64,000 bases of DNA from Romboutsia sedimentorum (GCF_030131845.1 NZ_JASKYM010000001.1:806001-870000); one strand, 5' to 3'. Positions 43,832-54,316 are shown, numbered from the stretch's first letter. A program made the numbers and translations. Notes: generated by a model not told the origin, from the sequence alone.

Positions 43832-45898
43832 CTACTTATAAACTATCTTAGATAAGTCACATATACTTAACATTGTATCGTATATTTGCTTAAGTAATCC
43901 TAATCTATTGTTCTTTATAGCTTCATCCTTGTCCATTACCATAACACTATCAAACATAGCGTCTATAGAAGGTCTAAGTGATGCAAAGCAATCTAGCGAT
44001 TCACTATATTTCTTTTGATTTAATAATTCTTTTACTTTATCTTTTGTATCATTAAATTCATTATATAGCTTTATTTCTGCTTCTTCTTTTAATAAATCTT
44101 TATCTACAGTGCTAGATATTGACTTTTGAGCTAATGTAGAAACTCTATTGAATGCTGTTAGCATCTCTACTAACTCATCTTTTTGTAACCAATTATTAAG
44201 TTCTATTGCTCTTGCATACATATCTGATATATCATCTATTTTTGAACTTAACACAGCATCTATTACATCATATCTTATTCCTAACTCTCTAAATAAATTC
44301 TTTATTCTCTCTTTGAAGAATTCCATCATATGAGACAAAACTTCTTCTTTATTAAATTCTATATTAGTATAATTTTCTAATGCTAATAAAGCTAATTCTT
44401 TTAATTCTACATCTAGCTTGCTATCCATAAGTATGTTTATTATACCTAAAGCTTGACGTCTTAGAGCATAAGGGTCTTGAGAACCTGTTGGTTGTATTCC
44501 TATAGCAAAGAACCCTGCTATAGAGTCTAGCTTATCTGCTATAGATAAAGCTACACCTGCATTAGTCTTAGGAAGTATGTCTCCTGCAAATCGTGGTAAG
44601 TAATGTTCAAATATAGCTTCACTTACTACTTCATTTTCTCCACCAATTTTTGCATATTCTCTACCCATTATTCCTTGAAGTTCAGTAAATTCAAATACCA
44701 TTCCTGTAACTAAGTCAGCTTTACATAACTTAGCAGCTCTTTTTGTATCTTCACTTTCACAATCAAGTCCTAATAATTTTAATATTTTGTCACTTAGTTC
44801 TTCTATTCTTATGCTTTTATCATAAATTGTTCCCAATTTAGCTTGGAATACAACACTTTTTAATTTTTCTGTGTAACTTTCTAAATCTCTTTTAGTATCT
44901 TCTTTATAGAAGAATAATGCATCTGCAAGTCTTGCTTCTAATACTTTTTCATTACCTTTTTTTACATTGTCTATTCTATAATCATTTCCATTCCTAACAG
45001 CTATAAAGTTTGGTAATAATTTTCCATCCTTTAATACTGGGAAATATCTTTGATGTTGTTGCATAGGAGTTGTTACAACTTCTTTTGGAAGTTTTGCATA
45101 AGATTCATCAAATTCTCCATAGAATGCTGTTGGATATTCTACTAAATGAGTTACTTCTTCTAGTAAATCTTCATCAAATTCTATTTCTCCACCTAATGAT
45201 TTTGCAACTTCTATACATTGATTTTTTATAAGTTCTTTTCTTTTTTCTTGGTCTAATATTACATAGTTTTCTTCTAATTTTGCAAAATAATCTTGTAATG
45301 AATTAACTTCAAATTCGCTTTCACCTAAGAATCTATGACCTTTAGTTATATTAGAAGATTTTATACCTTCTAAATCTATTTCTACTATATTGTCATTTAA
45401 TAATGTTACCATCCATCTTATTGGTCTAGCAAATCTCATGTTCTTTCCACCCCAACGCATAGCCTTTGGGAATACAACCATTTTTACAGCTTGTGGTAAT
45501 ACTTCTTTTAAAACGTCACTAGTTTCTTTTCCAGCTTGTCTTATTGTTCCAAATATATATTCATCTTTTCCAACAACTTTAAATACTACATCTTCTTCTT
45601 TAAGACCTTTACTTTTCATAAATCCTAGCGCTGGCTTAGTAAAGTTTCCATCAGCATCAAGTGCTATTTTTTTAGCAGGACCTTTTACTTCTTCTTCTAA
45701 GTCACTTTGCTTTTCACTTATACCATCTACTACAAAAGTTAATCTTCTTGGAGTTCCAAGTATTTGTATGTTATCAAAACTTATTCTTTTTTCATTAAAT
45801 AGCTTAGTTAAATTATTTTTGATTTGGTCTAGTGTAGATGATACGAACCTTGCTGGTAGTTCTTCAACACCAATCTCAAATAAAAGGTAATTACTCAT
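43832..45898 (-). CDS. glyS: Glycyl-tRNA synthetase beta subunit
   Basis: 688 residues, the usual GlyS length. Begins LFEIGVEELPARFVSSTLDQI; HD-like domain and the C-terminal anticodon-binding region are present. With GlyQ it charges tRNA-Gly. The start overlaps the glyQ stop by one base. The absence of a T-box leader upstream is notable for a Firmicute synthetase. Confidence 0.96.
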   Translation of the reverse strand: MSNYLLFEIGVEELPARFVSSTLDQIKNNLTKLFNEKRISFDNIQILGTPRRLTFVVDGISEKQSDLEEEVKGPAKKIALDADGNFTKPALGFMKSKGLKEEDVVFKVVGKDEYIFGTIRQAGKETSDVLKEVLPQAVKMVVFPKAMRWGGKNMRFARPIRWMVTLLNDNIVEIDLEGIKSSNITKGHRFLGESEFEVNSLQDYFAKLEENYVILDQEKRKELIKNQCIEVAKSLGGEIEFDEDLLEEVTHLVEYPTAFYGEFDESYAKLPKEVVTTPMQQHQRYFPVLKDGKLLPNFIAVRNGNDYRIDNVKKGNEKVLEARLADALFFYKEDTKRDLESYTEKLKSVVFQAKLGTIYDKSIRIEELSDKILKLLGLDCESEDTKRAAKLCKADLVTGMVFEFTELQGIMGREYAKIGGENEVVSEAIFEHYLPRFAGDILPKTNAGVALSIADKLDSIAGFFAIGIQPTGSQDPYALRRQALGIINILMDSKLDVELKELALLALENYTNIEFNKEEVLSHMMEFFKERIKNLFRELGIRYDVIDAVLSSKIDDISDMYARAIELNNWLQKDELVEMLTAFNRVSTLAQKSISSTVDKDLLKEEAEIKLYNEFNDTKDKVKELLNQKKYSESLDCFASLRPSIDAMFDSVMVMDKDEAIKNNRLGLLKQIYDTMLSICDLSKIVYK

Positions 45899-46776
45899 TA
45901 TTTGTCACCTTCCTTTAAAAGTGGGAATCCCATTTCTTCCCTTTGTTTTACAAATGCTAATGCAACATTTCTAGCCATGTTCCTAACTCTACTTATAAAT
46001 GATGCTCTTTGACTAACACCTATAGCACCTCTTGCATCTAGTGTATTAAATGCATGAGAACACTTTAGTACATAATCATAAGATGGAACTACTAGTCCCT
46101 TTTCCATAAGCTTTAATGCTTCTTTTTCGTATACATCAAATAAGTTAAATAACATATCTGCATCACACTCTTCAAAAGCATATACTGAATTTTCGTATTC
46201 AGCCTTTTGGAATACATCTCCATAAGTTATTTCATCATTCCATTTTAAATCGTAAACACTATCTACTTCTTGAATATACATAGCTAGTCTTTCTAATCCG
46301 TATGTAATTTCTCCTGTTTCAAGTTCACACTCTATTCCTCCAACTTGTTGGAAGTATGTAAATTGAGTTATTTCCATACCATCTAACCAAACTTCCCATC
46401 CAAGTCCCCAAGCACCAACTGCTGTTGCTTCCCAGTTATCTTCAACAAATCTTATGTCATGTTCATTTGGATCTATACCTATTTGTTTTAAACTCTCTAG
46501 ATATAGTTCTTGTATATTATCTGGTGATGGCTTTAATATAACTTGGAATTGATGATGTTGGTATAATCTATTTGGGTTTTCACCATATCTACCATCTGCT
46601 GGTCTTCTAGATGGTTCTACATAACAAACCTTCCAAGGCTCTGGCCCTAAAGATCTTAAAAATGTATTAGGATTCATTGTCCCCGCACCTTTTTCTACAT
46701 CATAAGGTTGCATCATAATACATCCTTGTTTAGCCCAGTAGTTTTGCAATGTAAGTATCATATTCTGAAAATTCAT
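45898..46776 (-). CDS. glyQ: Glycyl-tRNA synthetase alpha subunit
   Basis: 292 residues. Begins [31 protein letters not shown] and carries class II motifs ([20 protein letters not shown]). Catalytic subunit of the tetrameric synthetase. ATG behind AGGAGG. The 181 bp before it holds no T-box AGGGTGGNACCGCG-like motif, so control differs from typical Firmicutes. Confidence 0.96.
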   Translation of the reverse strand: MNFQNMILTLQNYWAKQGCIMMQPYDVEKGAGTMNPNTFLRSLGPEPWKVCYVEPSRRPADGRYGENPNRLYQHHQFQVILKPSPDNIQELYLESLKQIGIDPNEHDIRFVEDNWEATAVGAWGLGWEVWLDGMEITQFTYFQQVGGIECELETGEITYGLERLAMYIQEVDSVYDLKWNDEITYGDVFQKAEYENSVYAFEECDADMLFNLFDVYEKEALKLMEKGLVVPSYDYVLKCSHAFNTLDARGAIGVSQRASFISRVRNMARNVALAFVKQREEMGFPLLKEGDK

Positions 46777-46847
46777 ACGAATACCTCCTATAAGTTTACG
46801 ACTTCGTCATCGTTTATTGTTTGAAACTATAGTTTCCTTTAATCTAA

Positions 46848-46878
46848 CAAAGCCTTTCGTTTATACGAAAGGCCTTTT
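46848..46878. terminator. Hairpin upstream of glyQ (terminator of the recO-DUF4342 unit)
   Basis: AAAGCCTTTCGT and ACGAAAGGCCTTTT stem between DUF4342 and glyQ; the minus-strand T tract is weak (TTTGTT). Confidence 0.55.
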
Positions 46879-46957
46879 AATAGTTCATTTCTAGTTTTTA
46901 GAATATCAAATTCTACAATTTTTGTCAATCTCAATACTGAATACTATGATTTTCTTA

Positions 46958-47560
46958 CTATTTTTTATCTAAGTCTATTTTTTCATCTTCTTCAATAAGT
47001 TCGTCAGTTATATCTTTAGTATCTGCATTGTCTTTTTTATGATCTACTACAACGTCTTTTACTTCTTTTGCTGTGCTAGTTAACATTTGCTTTAACATGC
47101 TTAGCTTTTCTTCGTTTAGTTCTCCTAAATCAACAATAGATCCATCATCTTCATTTTGTATCTTTATTTGATACTTACCTATAACTGCTGCTGATAGTCC
47201 TACCAACGTAACTAATGGCCCTAAAGCTAACCCTACTACTCCTACTGTTAAAGGTATATTCATTACTGTTTTTTCATTTTTTTCAACTATAACTCTTATT
47301 ACACTGCTTTTTTTAAGAAGTTCTTTCACTTGAAGTTTTAATTCTTTAATATCTTCATTATCTTTAGAAAGAACACCTTCCATTGTTTTCTTAGCTTGCT
47401 TTGTTTTACTACCAAAACCTTTTACAGATTCTAATAATATAACAGCTTCTATAACGTCTCCATCACAATCTAAAAGAGCTTTTTTTGCTTCTGCATAAGT
47501 TGCACTATTAACTCTTTCTATTACAGCATCTAACTTTTCAATAGTTATATTGTTATTCAC
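46958..47560 (-). CDS. DUF4342 domain protein
   Basis: About 200 residues. The N-terminus [40 protein letters not shown] is a UBA-like DUF4342 domain; a hydrophobic segment ([27 protein letters not shown]) follows and the tail is acidic ([14 protein letters not shown]). Function unknown. I start at the GTG at 47560 (GGGAG upstream); a TTG three codons earlier is an alternative. It overlaps recO by 8 bp. Confidence 0.8.
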   Translation of the reverse strand: MNNNITIEKLDAVIERVNSATYAEAKKALLDCDGDVIEAVILLESVKGFGSKTKQAKKTMEGVLSKDNEDIKELKLQVKELLKKSSVIRVIVEKNEKTVMNIPLTVGVVGLALGPLVTLVGLSAAVIGKYQIKIQNEDDGSIVDLGELNEEKLSMLKQMLTSTAKEVKDVVVDHKKDNADTKDITDELIEEDEKIDLDKK

Positions 47561-48326
47561 CCTTATCAACTCCCTTATTTTTTTGTATATCTTGTAATAA
47601 GTTTAATGATTTTAAATTAACATTGTCAACATGAACATGTAAATATTTTTTTAGAATTTTATCTAGTTCATAAGTTATATACTTTGATACCTTCGCTTTG
47701 CTACACTGCAATATATCATTACTTAATATATATTCCATAAGCTTCAAAGTTGTTATATCAAAGCTTAAATTATTTTCTGTTTTTTCACTACACAAATCAC
47801 ATACTACGCCACCCTCATATACATTAAACTTAGAATTTTTTAAATTTCCACTTCCACAATTGCAACATCTGTTGATAGTGGGTTTAAATCCTATGTAGTC
47901 TAAAAATTTAAGTTCAAAAGCACGAGTCACAAATTCTTTGTCTACGTCTTTTTGTGTATACAAATATAATGTCTGAGCCAATAATATAAATAGTCTATTA
48001 TTAGTTTGATTTTCAAAGGTAGAACCGTCTACTAATTTTATAATATACGTTGCATATGAAAAAGATTCTATATCGTAAGATATATCATAAAAGCTTTTTA
48101 TTATGTCACTTTGATTTACTTTATACATACTGCCTTGCTTTTTTAAGGTGTAATTTGAGTAGGAAAAAAGCTGTGAAGATGAAAGCAAAGGGCTTTTATT
48201 TCTTTTTGCTCCCTTTGCTAGTGCAGCTACTTTTCCAAGCTTTCTTGTAAACAAAGTTAATATCACATCATTTTCTTCGTACCTTACTGCTCTAAGTACT
48301 ATCCCCTGGGTGTTCAAGATTATCAT
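47553..48326 (-). CDS. recO: DNA repair protein RecO
   Basis: 257 residues. OB-fold N-terminus ([42 protein letters not shown]) and a zinc site with four Cys (CCNCGSGN...CDLCSEK) are typical. RecO loads RecA with RecR in gap repair. The ATG at 48326 lies inside the end of yqzL, so the two genes overlap by 35 bp; the ribosome site is not ideal. Confidence 0.93.
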   Translation of the reverse strand: MIILNTQGIVLRAVRYEENDVILTLFTRKLGKVAALAKGAKRNKSPLLSSSQLFSYSNYTLKKQGSMYKVNQSDIIKSFYDISYDIESFSYATYIIKLVDGSTFENQTNNRLFILLAQTLYLYTQKDVDKEFVTRAFELKFLDYIGFKPTINRCCNCGSGNLKNSKFNVYEGGVVCDLCSEKTENNLSFDITTLKLMEYILSNDILQCSKAKVSKYITYELDKILKKYLHVHVDNVNLKSLNLLQDIQKNKGVDKGE

Positions 48327-48447
48327 AGTCGGTATCTATCTCCCTTACATCTTGGTTTTCTGCACTTATATTTTTACCATGTTGTATATACAGATAGGCT
48401 TCTATACTACCCGTCTTTTTAAAAACTTCCCAACATAAATTGTTCAT
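48292..48447 (-). CDS. yqzL: YqzL-family small protein
   Basis: 51 residues from the ATG at 48447 to TAG at 48294-48292. Begins [21 protein letters not shown], matching YqzL (about 47 residues in Bacillus), which in Bacilli sits between era and recO. Here it is between mgtE and recO. Its ribosome site (GGGGG) lies in the 3' arm of a hairpin (48458-48500). Function unknown. Confidence 0.82.
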   Translation of the reverse strand: MNNLCWEVFKKTGSIEAYLYIQHGKNISAENQDVREIDTDYDNLEHPGDST

Positions 48448-48457
48448 TTTTTAAAAA

Positions 48458-48500
48458 CCCCCTTCTTACGGTTCTAGTTATATTTTTACTAAGAAGAGGG
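48458..48500 (-). promoter_or_regulatory. Hairpin sequestering the yqzL ribosome-binding site
   Basis: On the minus strand CCCTCTTCTTA and TAAGAAGGGGG pair; the latter contains the yqzL ribosome site, followed by TTTTT and the start codon. It could act as a terminator of the mgtE transcript and as a translational attenuator for yqzL. Confidence 0.6.
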
Positions 48501-48519
48501 TAAATAATACATTAAGTTA

Positions 48520-49908
48520 TTAAACAATTTTTGACAATAATATACTTGTTATTACAAGATAAATAGCTATCCCAGTTATATCAAGCGCTGTAGCTATAAC
48601 AGGCGCAGAAATTATAGATGGATCTACATCTAATTTTTTAAATAAAACTGGCATAAATGCACCTATCATAGCACCTACAATCATATTTATAAATAAAGAT
48701 ATCGATACTACTAGCACAATGTTAATATCTTTTATAAAAATAAATGTTAATACTGCGATTATTAAACTGCAAACTATTCCTGTAATAAAGCCTACCATAC
48801 CCTCTCTTATTACATTACTAAACTCTAAATCTTTATTAGATAATGCCATAACTGTTAATGCTGATGATTGTGTACCTATATTTCCACCCATACCCATTAC
48901 AACAGGTATGAAAAATACTAATACTCTATACGTAGGGTTCATTATAAAGTCTAAATTAGAAAGTATTAATGTCGATAGTAACCCACCAATTAAGGTTATT
49001 AAAAGCCAAGGAATTCTAGCTTTAACCGACGATACAATTTGTTCTCTTGATGTTGGGTTTACTTTTTCTACAAAGTCTCTTTCTTGTTCTGAAGTACCTG
49101 CAAATTTGTACATATCTTCAGTAGCTTCTTCTTCCATAACATCAATTATATCGTCTACAGTTATTATTCCTTTTAGTTTCTGCCCTCTATCTATTACTGG
49201 TATTGCTATTAAATTATATTTAGAAACTAATCTTACAGCTTCTTCTCTATCTTCGTCTACATATACAGATATTATATTTTCACTCATCAAATCTTCTACT
49301 ATATTAGCATCCCTAGATGTTATAAGCTCTCTTAAAGACAATACTCCAACTAAGCGTTCTTCATTATCAACTACATATATATAATATATAGTTTCTGCAT
49401 CTTGAGCATTTTCTCTCATATGCTTAATCGCTTCTTTAGCTGTCATATCTTTATTTATTTCTATATATCCAGTGGTCATTATTCCACCAGTAGACTCTTC
49501 TTCATAAATTAATAATTCTTTTACGTCTTGTGCATCCTCTTGACTTAAAAGTTCCATTACTTTGTCTCGTTCATCTTCTTCTAGCTGGCTTAATATATCT
49601 GCCATATCATCAAGAGACATTAACTCTAATATATTTTTTCTATGGTCTATGTCTATTTTTGATAATATTTTACTAAAAAATTCAGCATCACTTTCTTCTA
49701 GTATAGACGCTGCCATATCTAGAGGAAGTACTTCAAATAATTTAATCTTCATACTTTCATTTAAATGTTCCATTATATCAAAAATATCTATTATATGATA
49801 TTCTTCAAGTAACTCTCTTAGTTCTAATATTTTACTATTTTCAATTAATATCTTGACTTCACTTAATAAATCCTGGGAAGCGTCTTGTTTCCTATCCATA
49901 TAATCCAT
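48520..49908 (-). CDS. mgtE: Magnesium transporter MgtE
   Basis: About 462 residues. N domain (helical superhelix; AASILEESDAEFFSKIL), CBS pair (TGGIMTTGYIEINKDMTAKEAIKHM; LMSENIISVYVDEDREEAVRLV), a connecting helix and five C-terminal membrane segments (about 315-460) with GMGGNIGTQSSALTVMALS. The CBS/N domains gate the channel by cytosolic magnesium. The second ATG (49899) has a better ribosome site than the first. No M-box riboswitch is visible; it is inserted between era and yqzL. Confidence 0.94.
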   Translation of the reverse strand: MDYMDRKQDASQDLLSEVKILIENSKILELRELLEEYHIIDIFDIMEHLNESMKIKLFEVLPLDMAASILEESDAEFFSKILSKIDIDHRKNILELMSLDDMADILSQLEEDERDKVMELLSQEDAQDVKELLIYEEESTGGIMTTGYIEINKDMTAKEAIKHMRENAQDAETIYYIYVVDNEERLVGVLSLRELITSRDANIVEDLMSENIISVYVDEDREEAVRLVSKYNLIAIPVIDRGQKLKGIITVDDIIDVMEEEATEDMYKFAGTSEQERDFVEKVNPTSREQIVSSVKARIPWLLITLIGGLLSTLILSNLDFIMNPTYRVLVFFIPVVMGMGGNIGTQSSALTVMALSNKDLEFSNVIREGMVGFITGIVCSLIIAVLTFIFIKDINIVLVVSISLFINMIVGAMIGAFMPVLFKKLDVDPSIISAPVIATALDITGIAIYLVITSILLSKIV

Positions 49909-49910
49909 CC

Positions 49911-50801
49911 TTATTTTTCAGTATATCCAAAGTTACTTACAGAACTTTGAAGATTTCTCCAGTTCTCCTTAACTTTAACCCATAATTGAAGATTTATTTG
50001 AGAACCTAAAAGTAATTCCATATCTTCTCTTGCTGATTTTCCTATTCCTTTTAGTTTTCTACCATTTTTACCTATTATTATACCTTTATGTGAATCTCTT
50101 TCACAGTATATAACAGCAGATACGTCAACTATTGCTTTATCTTTTCTAGATTTCATCTTTTCTATCTCAACAGCTACTCCATGAGGTATCTCATCATGAA
50201 TATAGTGAAGTACTTTTTCTCTTATTAATTCTGATGCTAACACTCTTTCTGGTTGATCAGTTATCATATAGTCTGGGAAGTACTTAGGCCCTTCTTGTAA
50301 ATGATTTTGTATTACTTTTAATAATTCTTTAACATTTCTTCCTTTTAATGCTGATATTGGTACTATTTGCTTAAATAAACCTTCAGCATGGTACATTTTC
50401 ATCATATCAAATAAATCTTGTTCTTCTATTTGGTCCATTTTATTCATAACTAAAACTACTGGAGTTTTGATTTTTCTTAAATCTTCTATTATCATTCTAT
50501 CTCCAGGCCCTATTTTTTTAGAGTCATCTACTACAAATAGAACTACATCTACATTTTTGAATGCATCTGTAGCTGATTTCACCATAAATTCACCTAATTT
50601 ATTTTTAGGTTTATGTATCCCTGGTGTATCTAAAAATACTATTTGACCTTCTTCATCTGTATATACTGCTTGTATTGTGTTTCTTGTAGTTTGAGGCTTA
50701 TCACTCATTATTGCTATTTTTTCTCCAACTACATTATTCATAAGAGTAGATTTACCTACATTTGGTCTTCCTACTATACTAACGAATCCTGATTTAAACA
50801 T
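49911..50801 (-). CDS. era: GTPase Era
   Basis: 296 residues, the standard Era length, when started at the ATG at 50801 (MFKSGFVSIVGRPNVGKST) behind GGAG; the longer frame adds 18 unsupported residues. G1 GRPNVGKST, G3 DTPG, G4 NKMD and a KH domain with IIGKNGRKLKGIG. Era binds 16S rRNA in 30S maturation. Starts 31 bp after the cdd stop. Confidence 0.96.
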   Translation of the reverse strand: MFKSGFVSIVGRPNVGKSTLMNNVVGEKIAIMSDKPQTTRNTIQAVYTDEEGQIVFLDTPGIHKPKNKLGEFMVKSATDAFKNVDVVLFVVDDSKKIGPGDRMIIEDLRKIKTPVVLVMNKMDQIEEQDLFDMMKMYHAEGLFKQIVPISALKGRNVKELLKVIQNHLQEGPKYFPDYMITDQPERVLASELIREKVLHYIHDEIPHGVAVEIEKMKSRKDKAIVDVSAVIYCERDSHKGIIIGKNGRKLKGIGKSAREDMELLLGSQINLQLWVKVKENWRNLQSSVSNFGYTEK

Positions 50802-50832
50802 ATTGTCATTTCTCCTATCGATCTCTTTTGTT

Positions 50833-51243
50833 TTATTTTGTTTCTCTAAAGTCACTTCCAGTAAAATAGTTAGGTATTAAATCTTTTATTCTACATTCCT
50901 GTATTTCACCTTCTGAATATCCTGTTATTATTCTTATATCAGTTCCAAATTCTATTATTACTTGTCTGCATATTCCACATGGATATGTAGGCTCATTTTT
51001 TTCTGAATTATCACTTGCTATTGCTATTGCTTCTATATCACTTGTACCGTCTGATATAGCTTTAAATATAGCTGTTCTTTCAGCACAATTAGTTCCTCCT
51101 AAAGATGCACACTCAATATTACATCCTGTATAGACTTTATTATCTTTACTTAAAAGAGCTGCCCCTACTTTAAAATTTGAGTATGGAGAGTGAGAATATT
51201 TTCTTGCATCTTCTGCTATTTTCAATAATTCTTTATTGTTCAT
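50833..51243 (-). CDS. cdd: Cytidine deaminase
   Basis: 136 residues. The zinc site is CNIECASLGGTNCAERTAIFKAI (Cys-Ala-Glu, with the catalytic Glu) and PCGICRQVIIEF. It deaminates cytidine and deoxycytidine in pyrimidine salvage. ATG behind CTAGGAGG. It lies directly before era, as often in Firmicutes. Confidence 0.95.
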   Translation of the reverse strand: MNNKELLKIAEDARKYSHSPYSNFKVGAALLSKDNKVYTGCNIECASLGGTNCAERTAIFKAISDGTSDIEAIAIASDNSEKNEPTYPCGICRQVIIEFGTDIRIITGYSEGEIQECRIKDLIPNYFTGSDFRETK

Positions 51244-51565
51244 AATATGTGCCTCCTAGGTTTTATTTTATTGTGCCTTATTAATTACTTTATTTCTATA
51301 AATTTATATTAGAACAAAATATTATTTTAAGAGATAATAATATTTTTGTTTTAATACTATCTTCAAGAATATTTGCCTAAAAGTTGATAATTTTTAATTT
51401 CTTAGTATTATAAATAATATATGATAAATGTTCTTATTTCAATATCTTTTATTATTTAAAAATTTGTTTAGTACGTTATATTATAACATAAAAAAGAAGT
51501 CTTGCAGACTTCTTTTTTTATAAGGTCTGCTAATAAAACCCACATCCCTTTGTATTATTTTATCA
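51244..51565. other. Intergenic region between cdd and the diacylglycerol kinase fusion gene
   Basis: Contains the terminator at 51490-51519 and, nearer cdd, a possible minus-strand promoter: TTGAAG (revcomp of 51361-51366), 18 bp, TATTAT (51337-51342). This splits the long housekeeping run into two transcription units. No ORF seen. Confidence 0.55.
51490..51519 (-). terminator. Terminator of the yqfC-ybeY-dgkA unit
   Basis: AAAAAAGAAGTCT-TGC-AGACTTCTTTTTTT stem with T run, after the dgkA/PAP2 gene. Confidence 0.85.
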
Positions 51566-52282
51566 TCAATAAAAATTTCCAATTTGATAAATTAATAATC
51601 CTATTAACACCCCTAATAAAGCACCTGCTACTGTTTCCCAAAATGTATGTATTTTCCCTTCAATCCTACTTTGTGCAACCAATAAAGCCATAAGATAGGC
51701 TAATGTTGATGGTACAAGTCCAGCTGTAATAAGCGTTATAGCTGTAGCCATTGCAAATGACAACGCTGCATGACCACTAGGCATGCCTCCTTTTAGAGGA
51801 GTTCCTGTTGAAGTTAGTGCTTTTACTACAACAACCGCTATAAGGACCAAAACTATACAAATTAACGTTACATGAAGCTTTGACTGTCTAATCGTATATA
51901 TTAGTGAATCAGATACATCTGTTAATTTATCATAAAAAATTATATACCCAACTACAACTGAATTTAAAGTTGCAATTAAAACGCCTCCCGCTGCAACATC
52001 TTTAGCTATTTTTGCAAGAGGATGATAAGTTTCAGTTACCATATCTATAGTTTTTTCTATAGCAGTATTAAACATCTCTGATATTACAACTAAACTTATA
52101 GCAAATATAAGTACTATCATCTCAAGTTTAGTTAAGCCGAAAAACAAACTTGCTACAAGCACTATTGCAGCTACAAAATAATGTATCTTCATATTCCGCT
52201 CTGATTTAAAAGTATATAATATACCTTCTATAGCAGCATTAAATGCTTGGATTATGCCCTGACGTTTTTTCTTTTCCTTCAT
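51566..52282 (-). CDS. Diacylglycerol/undecaprenol kinase fused to PAP2 phosphatase
   Basis: 238 residues. N-terminal half (1-125) is a DgkA-type kinase: FNAAIEGILYTFKSERNMKIH and SEMFNTAIEKTIDMVTETYHPLAKIAKDVAAGGV, the latter carrying the conserved Glu/Asn/Thr/Asp active site. C-terminal half (about 155-235) has PAP2 motifs KGGMPSGHAALSFA (motif 2) and RIEGKIHTFWETVAGALLG (motif 3, with H rather than the usual context). Likely recycles undecaprenyl phosphate by both kinase and phosphatase activity. ATG behind AGGGAG. Confidence 0.93.
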   Translation of the reverse strand: MKEKKKRQGIIQAFNAAIEGILYTFKSERNMKIHYFVAAIVLVASLFFGLTKLEMIVLIFAISLVVISEMFNTAIEKTIDMVTETYHPLAKIAKDVAAGGVLIATLNSVVVGYIIFYDKLTDVSDSLIYTIRQSKLHVTLICIVLVLIAVVVVKALTSTGTPLKGGMPSGHAALSFAMATAITLITAGLVPSTLAYLMALLVAQSRIEGKIHTFWETVAGALLGVLIGLLIYQIGNFY

Positions 52283-52287
52283 AAAGC

Positions 52288-52746
52288 TTACTCCCTTGTT
52301 ATGTTTAACTTATTTAATATGTATTCTTCTTTTTGTCTCATTTCTTTTGTATTTTCGTCAGTATCATGATCATATCCTAAGAGATGGAATGTACTATGAC
52401 AAACTAAAAAGCATACTTCTCTTTCAAAGCTATGGTTATATTCTATACTTTGTTCAAATGCTCTTTCTAAAGATATCACTATGTCTCCTAACGTTTCTTC
52501 TTCTAATTCAATGTCAAACTCATCACTTAACATAGGGAATGATAATACATCTGTAGCTCTATCTACACCTCTATATTCTCTATTTAGTTCATGTATTTCT
52601 TTATTGTCTACAAAAGATAAACTCACTTCATAATCATCGTCGTATCCTTCAGAATCTAAACATTCTAATATTATATCTTTTATCTTCTCTATTAAGTCTT
52701 CAGTTACATCCATTTTATCTTGTCTATTATCTATTATAAGTTCCAT
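52288..52746 (-). CDS. ybeY: Endoribonuclease YbeY (16S rRNA maturation)
   Basis: 152 residues from the ATG at 52746 ([13 protein letters not shown]). The longer frame (33 extra residues, to 52845) has no ribosome site and overlaps yqfD. The metal site [12 protein letters not shown] (HxxxHxxxxxDH) is intact. It matures 16S rRNA with Era. The usual neighbour phoH is absent between yqfD and ybeY. Confidence 0.95.
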   Translation of the reverse strand: MELIIDNRQDKMDVTEDLIEKIKDIILECLDSEGYDDDYEVSLSFVDNKEIHELNREYRGVDRATDVLSFPMLSDEFDIELEEETLGDIVISLERAFEQSIEYNHSFEREVCFLVCHSTFHLLGYDHDTDENTKEMRQKEEYILNKLNITRE

Positions 52747-52789
52747 ATTATTCACTTCTTCCTTTGTATTTATATATATTATTGTCTTT

Positions 52790-54067
52790 TTATTTTTTTT
52801 TATCAGTATCATTTTTATTATTTTCAAATTCGTTCCTGATATCATTTATCGGTCTTTTGCTAGGATTTTGCGGAATTGCCTCTTCTCCTTCTTTAGGAGT
52901 GTTTTGCTCATTTATCAGCTGCTGTGCTTCAGCTTTACTAAGATGGTCTACCTGAGCTATATTTTCAGATGTTTGCACTGTTACTATATATTCTAACATA
53001 TTTTTATTAACTTTATAATCATGTTCCACATTAACAACTCTAGCTGATACCGGCATTATGTATTCTAACTTTTTTAATGATTTTTCTGATAATTCACGTT
53101 TAAGTTTTTCTTTATCTTTTTTTATTTTCACATCCTTGACTTCATTAAATGTACTTATATTTATTCTTAAAGGGAACGTATAGTTTCCTAGAGATAGCTT
53201 ATATTCTTTATTGTCTATAGTATAGTCTTTATATTTTATGTTTCTTCTTAATGTGTGCTTATTACCGTAAAAACTCATTGTATATACTCTTTTTTTCTCT
53301 CCAGTTTTTCTTTTTATAATATCTTCGTAATTTGCACTTTTAGATACTTCATAAAAAGTACTTGCCCATACCTCTGGTACTGATTTTGTATTTGCTCCAC
53401 TTACTAGTACTTCACCTTTTTGAACGATTTTTCCAACATTTACAATTTGATTTCCACTTCTTGGCATTACTCTTTCTATTATACCATTTTTTTCTGCAAT
53501 TATATTACAATAATTTGATTGTTCTGTTGACTTTAATGTTTCTGCTTTTTTAGTTACTGTTGCAAATATATTAGTACCCTTTACATTTATAGATACATAT
53601 GCAGCTTCATCAAATTTCAACATTATATGATCTCTAATTTCTTTTCTATCTATGTTTTTCTTATATACTCCTGGCTTAAGGCCTGCATTATATAACTCTT
53701 TTCTAATTGCTTCTTTTTTTATACCTTCTGGTACTTGAATATATATATCTGTAATAAATTGAGATGTTAACATTAATAATGTCAAAGATACTAATGCACA
53801 AATCCACATACCTTTTAATTTGTATATTCGCTTTAAAATAAAAGGTATACCAGTTTTTTGCTTAACTTTAACATCAAAATTACTGCCTCTATAGGCTCGT
53901 TTAAAGTCCCTCATATCCCTTTTTTCTATATTAAGTTCTATCTTACTATTGCTTACTCTTTTAACATTATAAACTCTTATGTTGTTTTTTATAAGATGAT
54001 TTAAAAATCTTTCAATTCCTATGCCTTCTACCGTTATTATATAGTATCCCCTTATATAACTTATCAC
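52790..54067 (-). CDS. yqfD: Sporulation protein YqfD
   Basis: 425 residues. A cytosolic N-terminal domain (about 1-85), a membrane segment ([21 protein letters not shown], about 92-112), an extracellular region with [13 protein letters not shown]... and a charged Lys/Asn-rich tail. This is the YqfD/SpoIV-type layout. YqfC and YqfD are needed for sporulation in Firmicutes, acting around engulfment. Start GTG at 54067 behind AGGAGG; 12 bp after yqfC. Confidence 0.9.
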   Translation of the reverse strand: MISYIRGYYIITVEGIGIERFLNHLIKNNIRVYNVKRVSNSKIELNIEKRDMRDFKRAYRGSNFDVKVKQKTGIPFILKRIYKLKGMWICALVSLTLLMLTSQFITDIYIQVPEGIKKEAIRKELYNAGLKPGVYKKNIDRKEIRDHIMLKFDEAAYVSINVKGTNIFATVTKKAETLKSTEQSNYCNIIAEKNGIIERVMPRSGNQIVNVGKIVQKGEVLVSGANTKSVPEVWASTFYEVSKSANYEDIIKRKTGEKKRVYTMSFYGNKHTLRRNIKYKDYTIDNKEYKLSLGNYTFPLRINISTFNEVKDVKIKKDKEKLKRELSEKSLKKLEYIMPVSARVVNVEHDYKVNKNMLEYIVTVQTSENIAQVDHLSKAEAQQLINEQNTPKEGEEAIPQNPSKRPINDIRNEFENNKNDTDKKK

Positions 54068-54079
54068 TCGTATTTCCTC

Positions 54080-54316
54080 CTAATCTACGTATTCTACAGT
54101 GTATATAATTCCTTTTATACCTATCTCCCCATCAGTAATATATTTTAGTGAAAGTTTGTCCCCAGATATTTTAATTGATTTCACCTTTGTTTTAATTTTT
54201 ATTAAATCAGTTTCATAAGTTATTATATTTAAATAATTTTCTATACTTATGAATGTATTTCCTATAATAGTTACTGTAGGTTGATTTACTAACAGGTCAG
54301 TTGATATATCCATCAT
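54080..54316 (-). CDS. yqfC: Sporulation protein YqfC
   Basis: 78 residues. Contains NQPTVTIIGNTFISIENYLNIITYETDLIKIKTKVKSIKISGDKLSLKYI, the YabP/YqfC domain. Partner of YqfD. ATG behind AAGGGGG; first gene of the run. Confidence 0.92.
   Translation of the reverse strand: MMDISTDLLVNQPTVTIIGNTFISIENYLNIITYETDLIKIKTKVKSIKISGDKLSLKYITDGEIGIKGIIYTVEYVD

Noticed and set aside
45390-45890. Plus-strand 166-codon open frame
   Set aside because: Antisense to glyS; a by-product of AT-rich codon use.
46777-46957. T-box leader expected upstream of glyQS
   Set aside because: I searched for the conserved AGGGTGGNACCGCG-type motif and specifier stem and found none; only a simple hairpin is present.
48719-49384. 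Plus-strand 221-codon open frame
   Set aside because: It is antisense to mgtE, whose domains and motifs are clear. It has no ribosome site and its composition is Ser/Ile/Thr-rich, as expected from a shadow of the true frame.
49909-49950. M-box magnesium riboswitch expected before mgtE
   Set aside because: mgtE starts 2 bp after the era stop, leaving no room for a leader.
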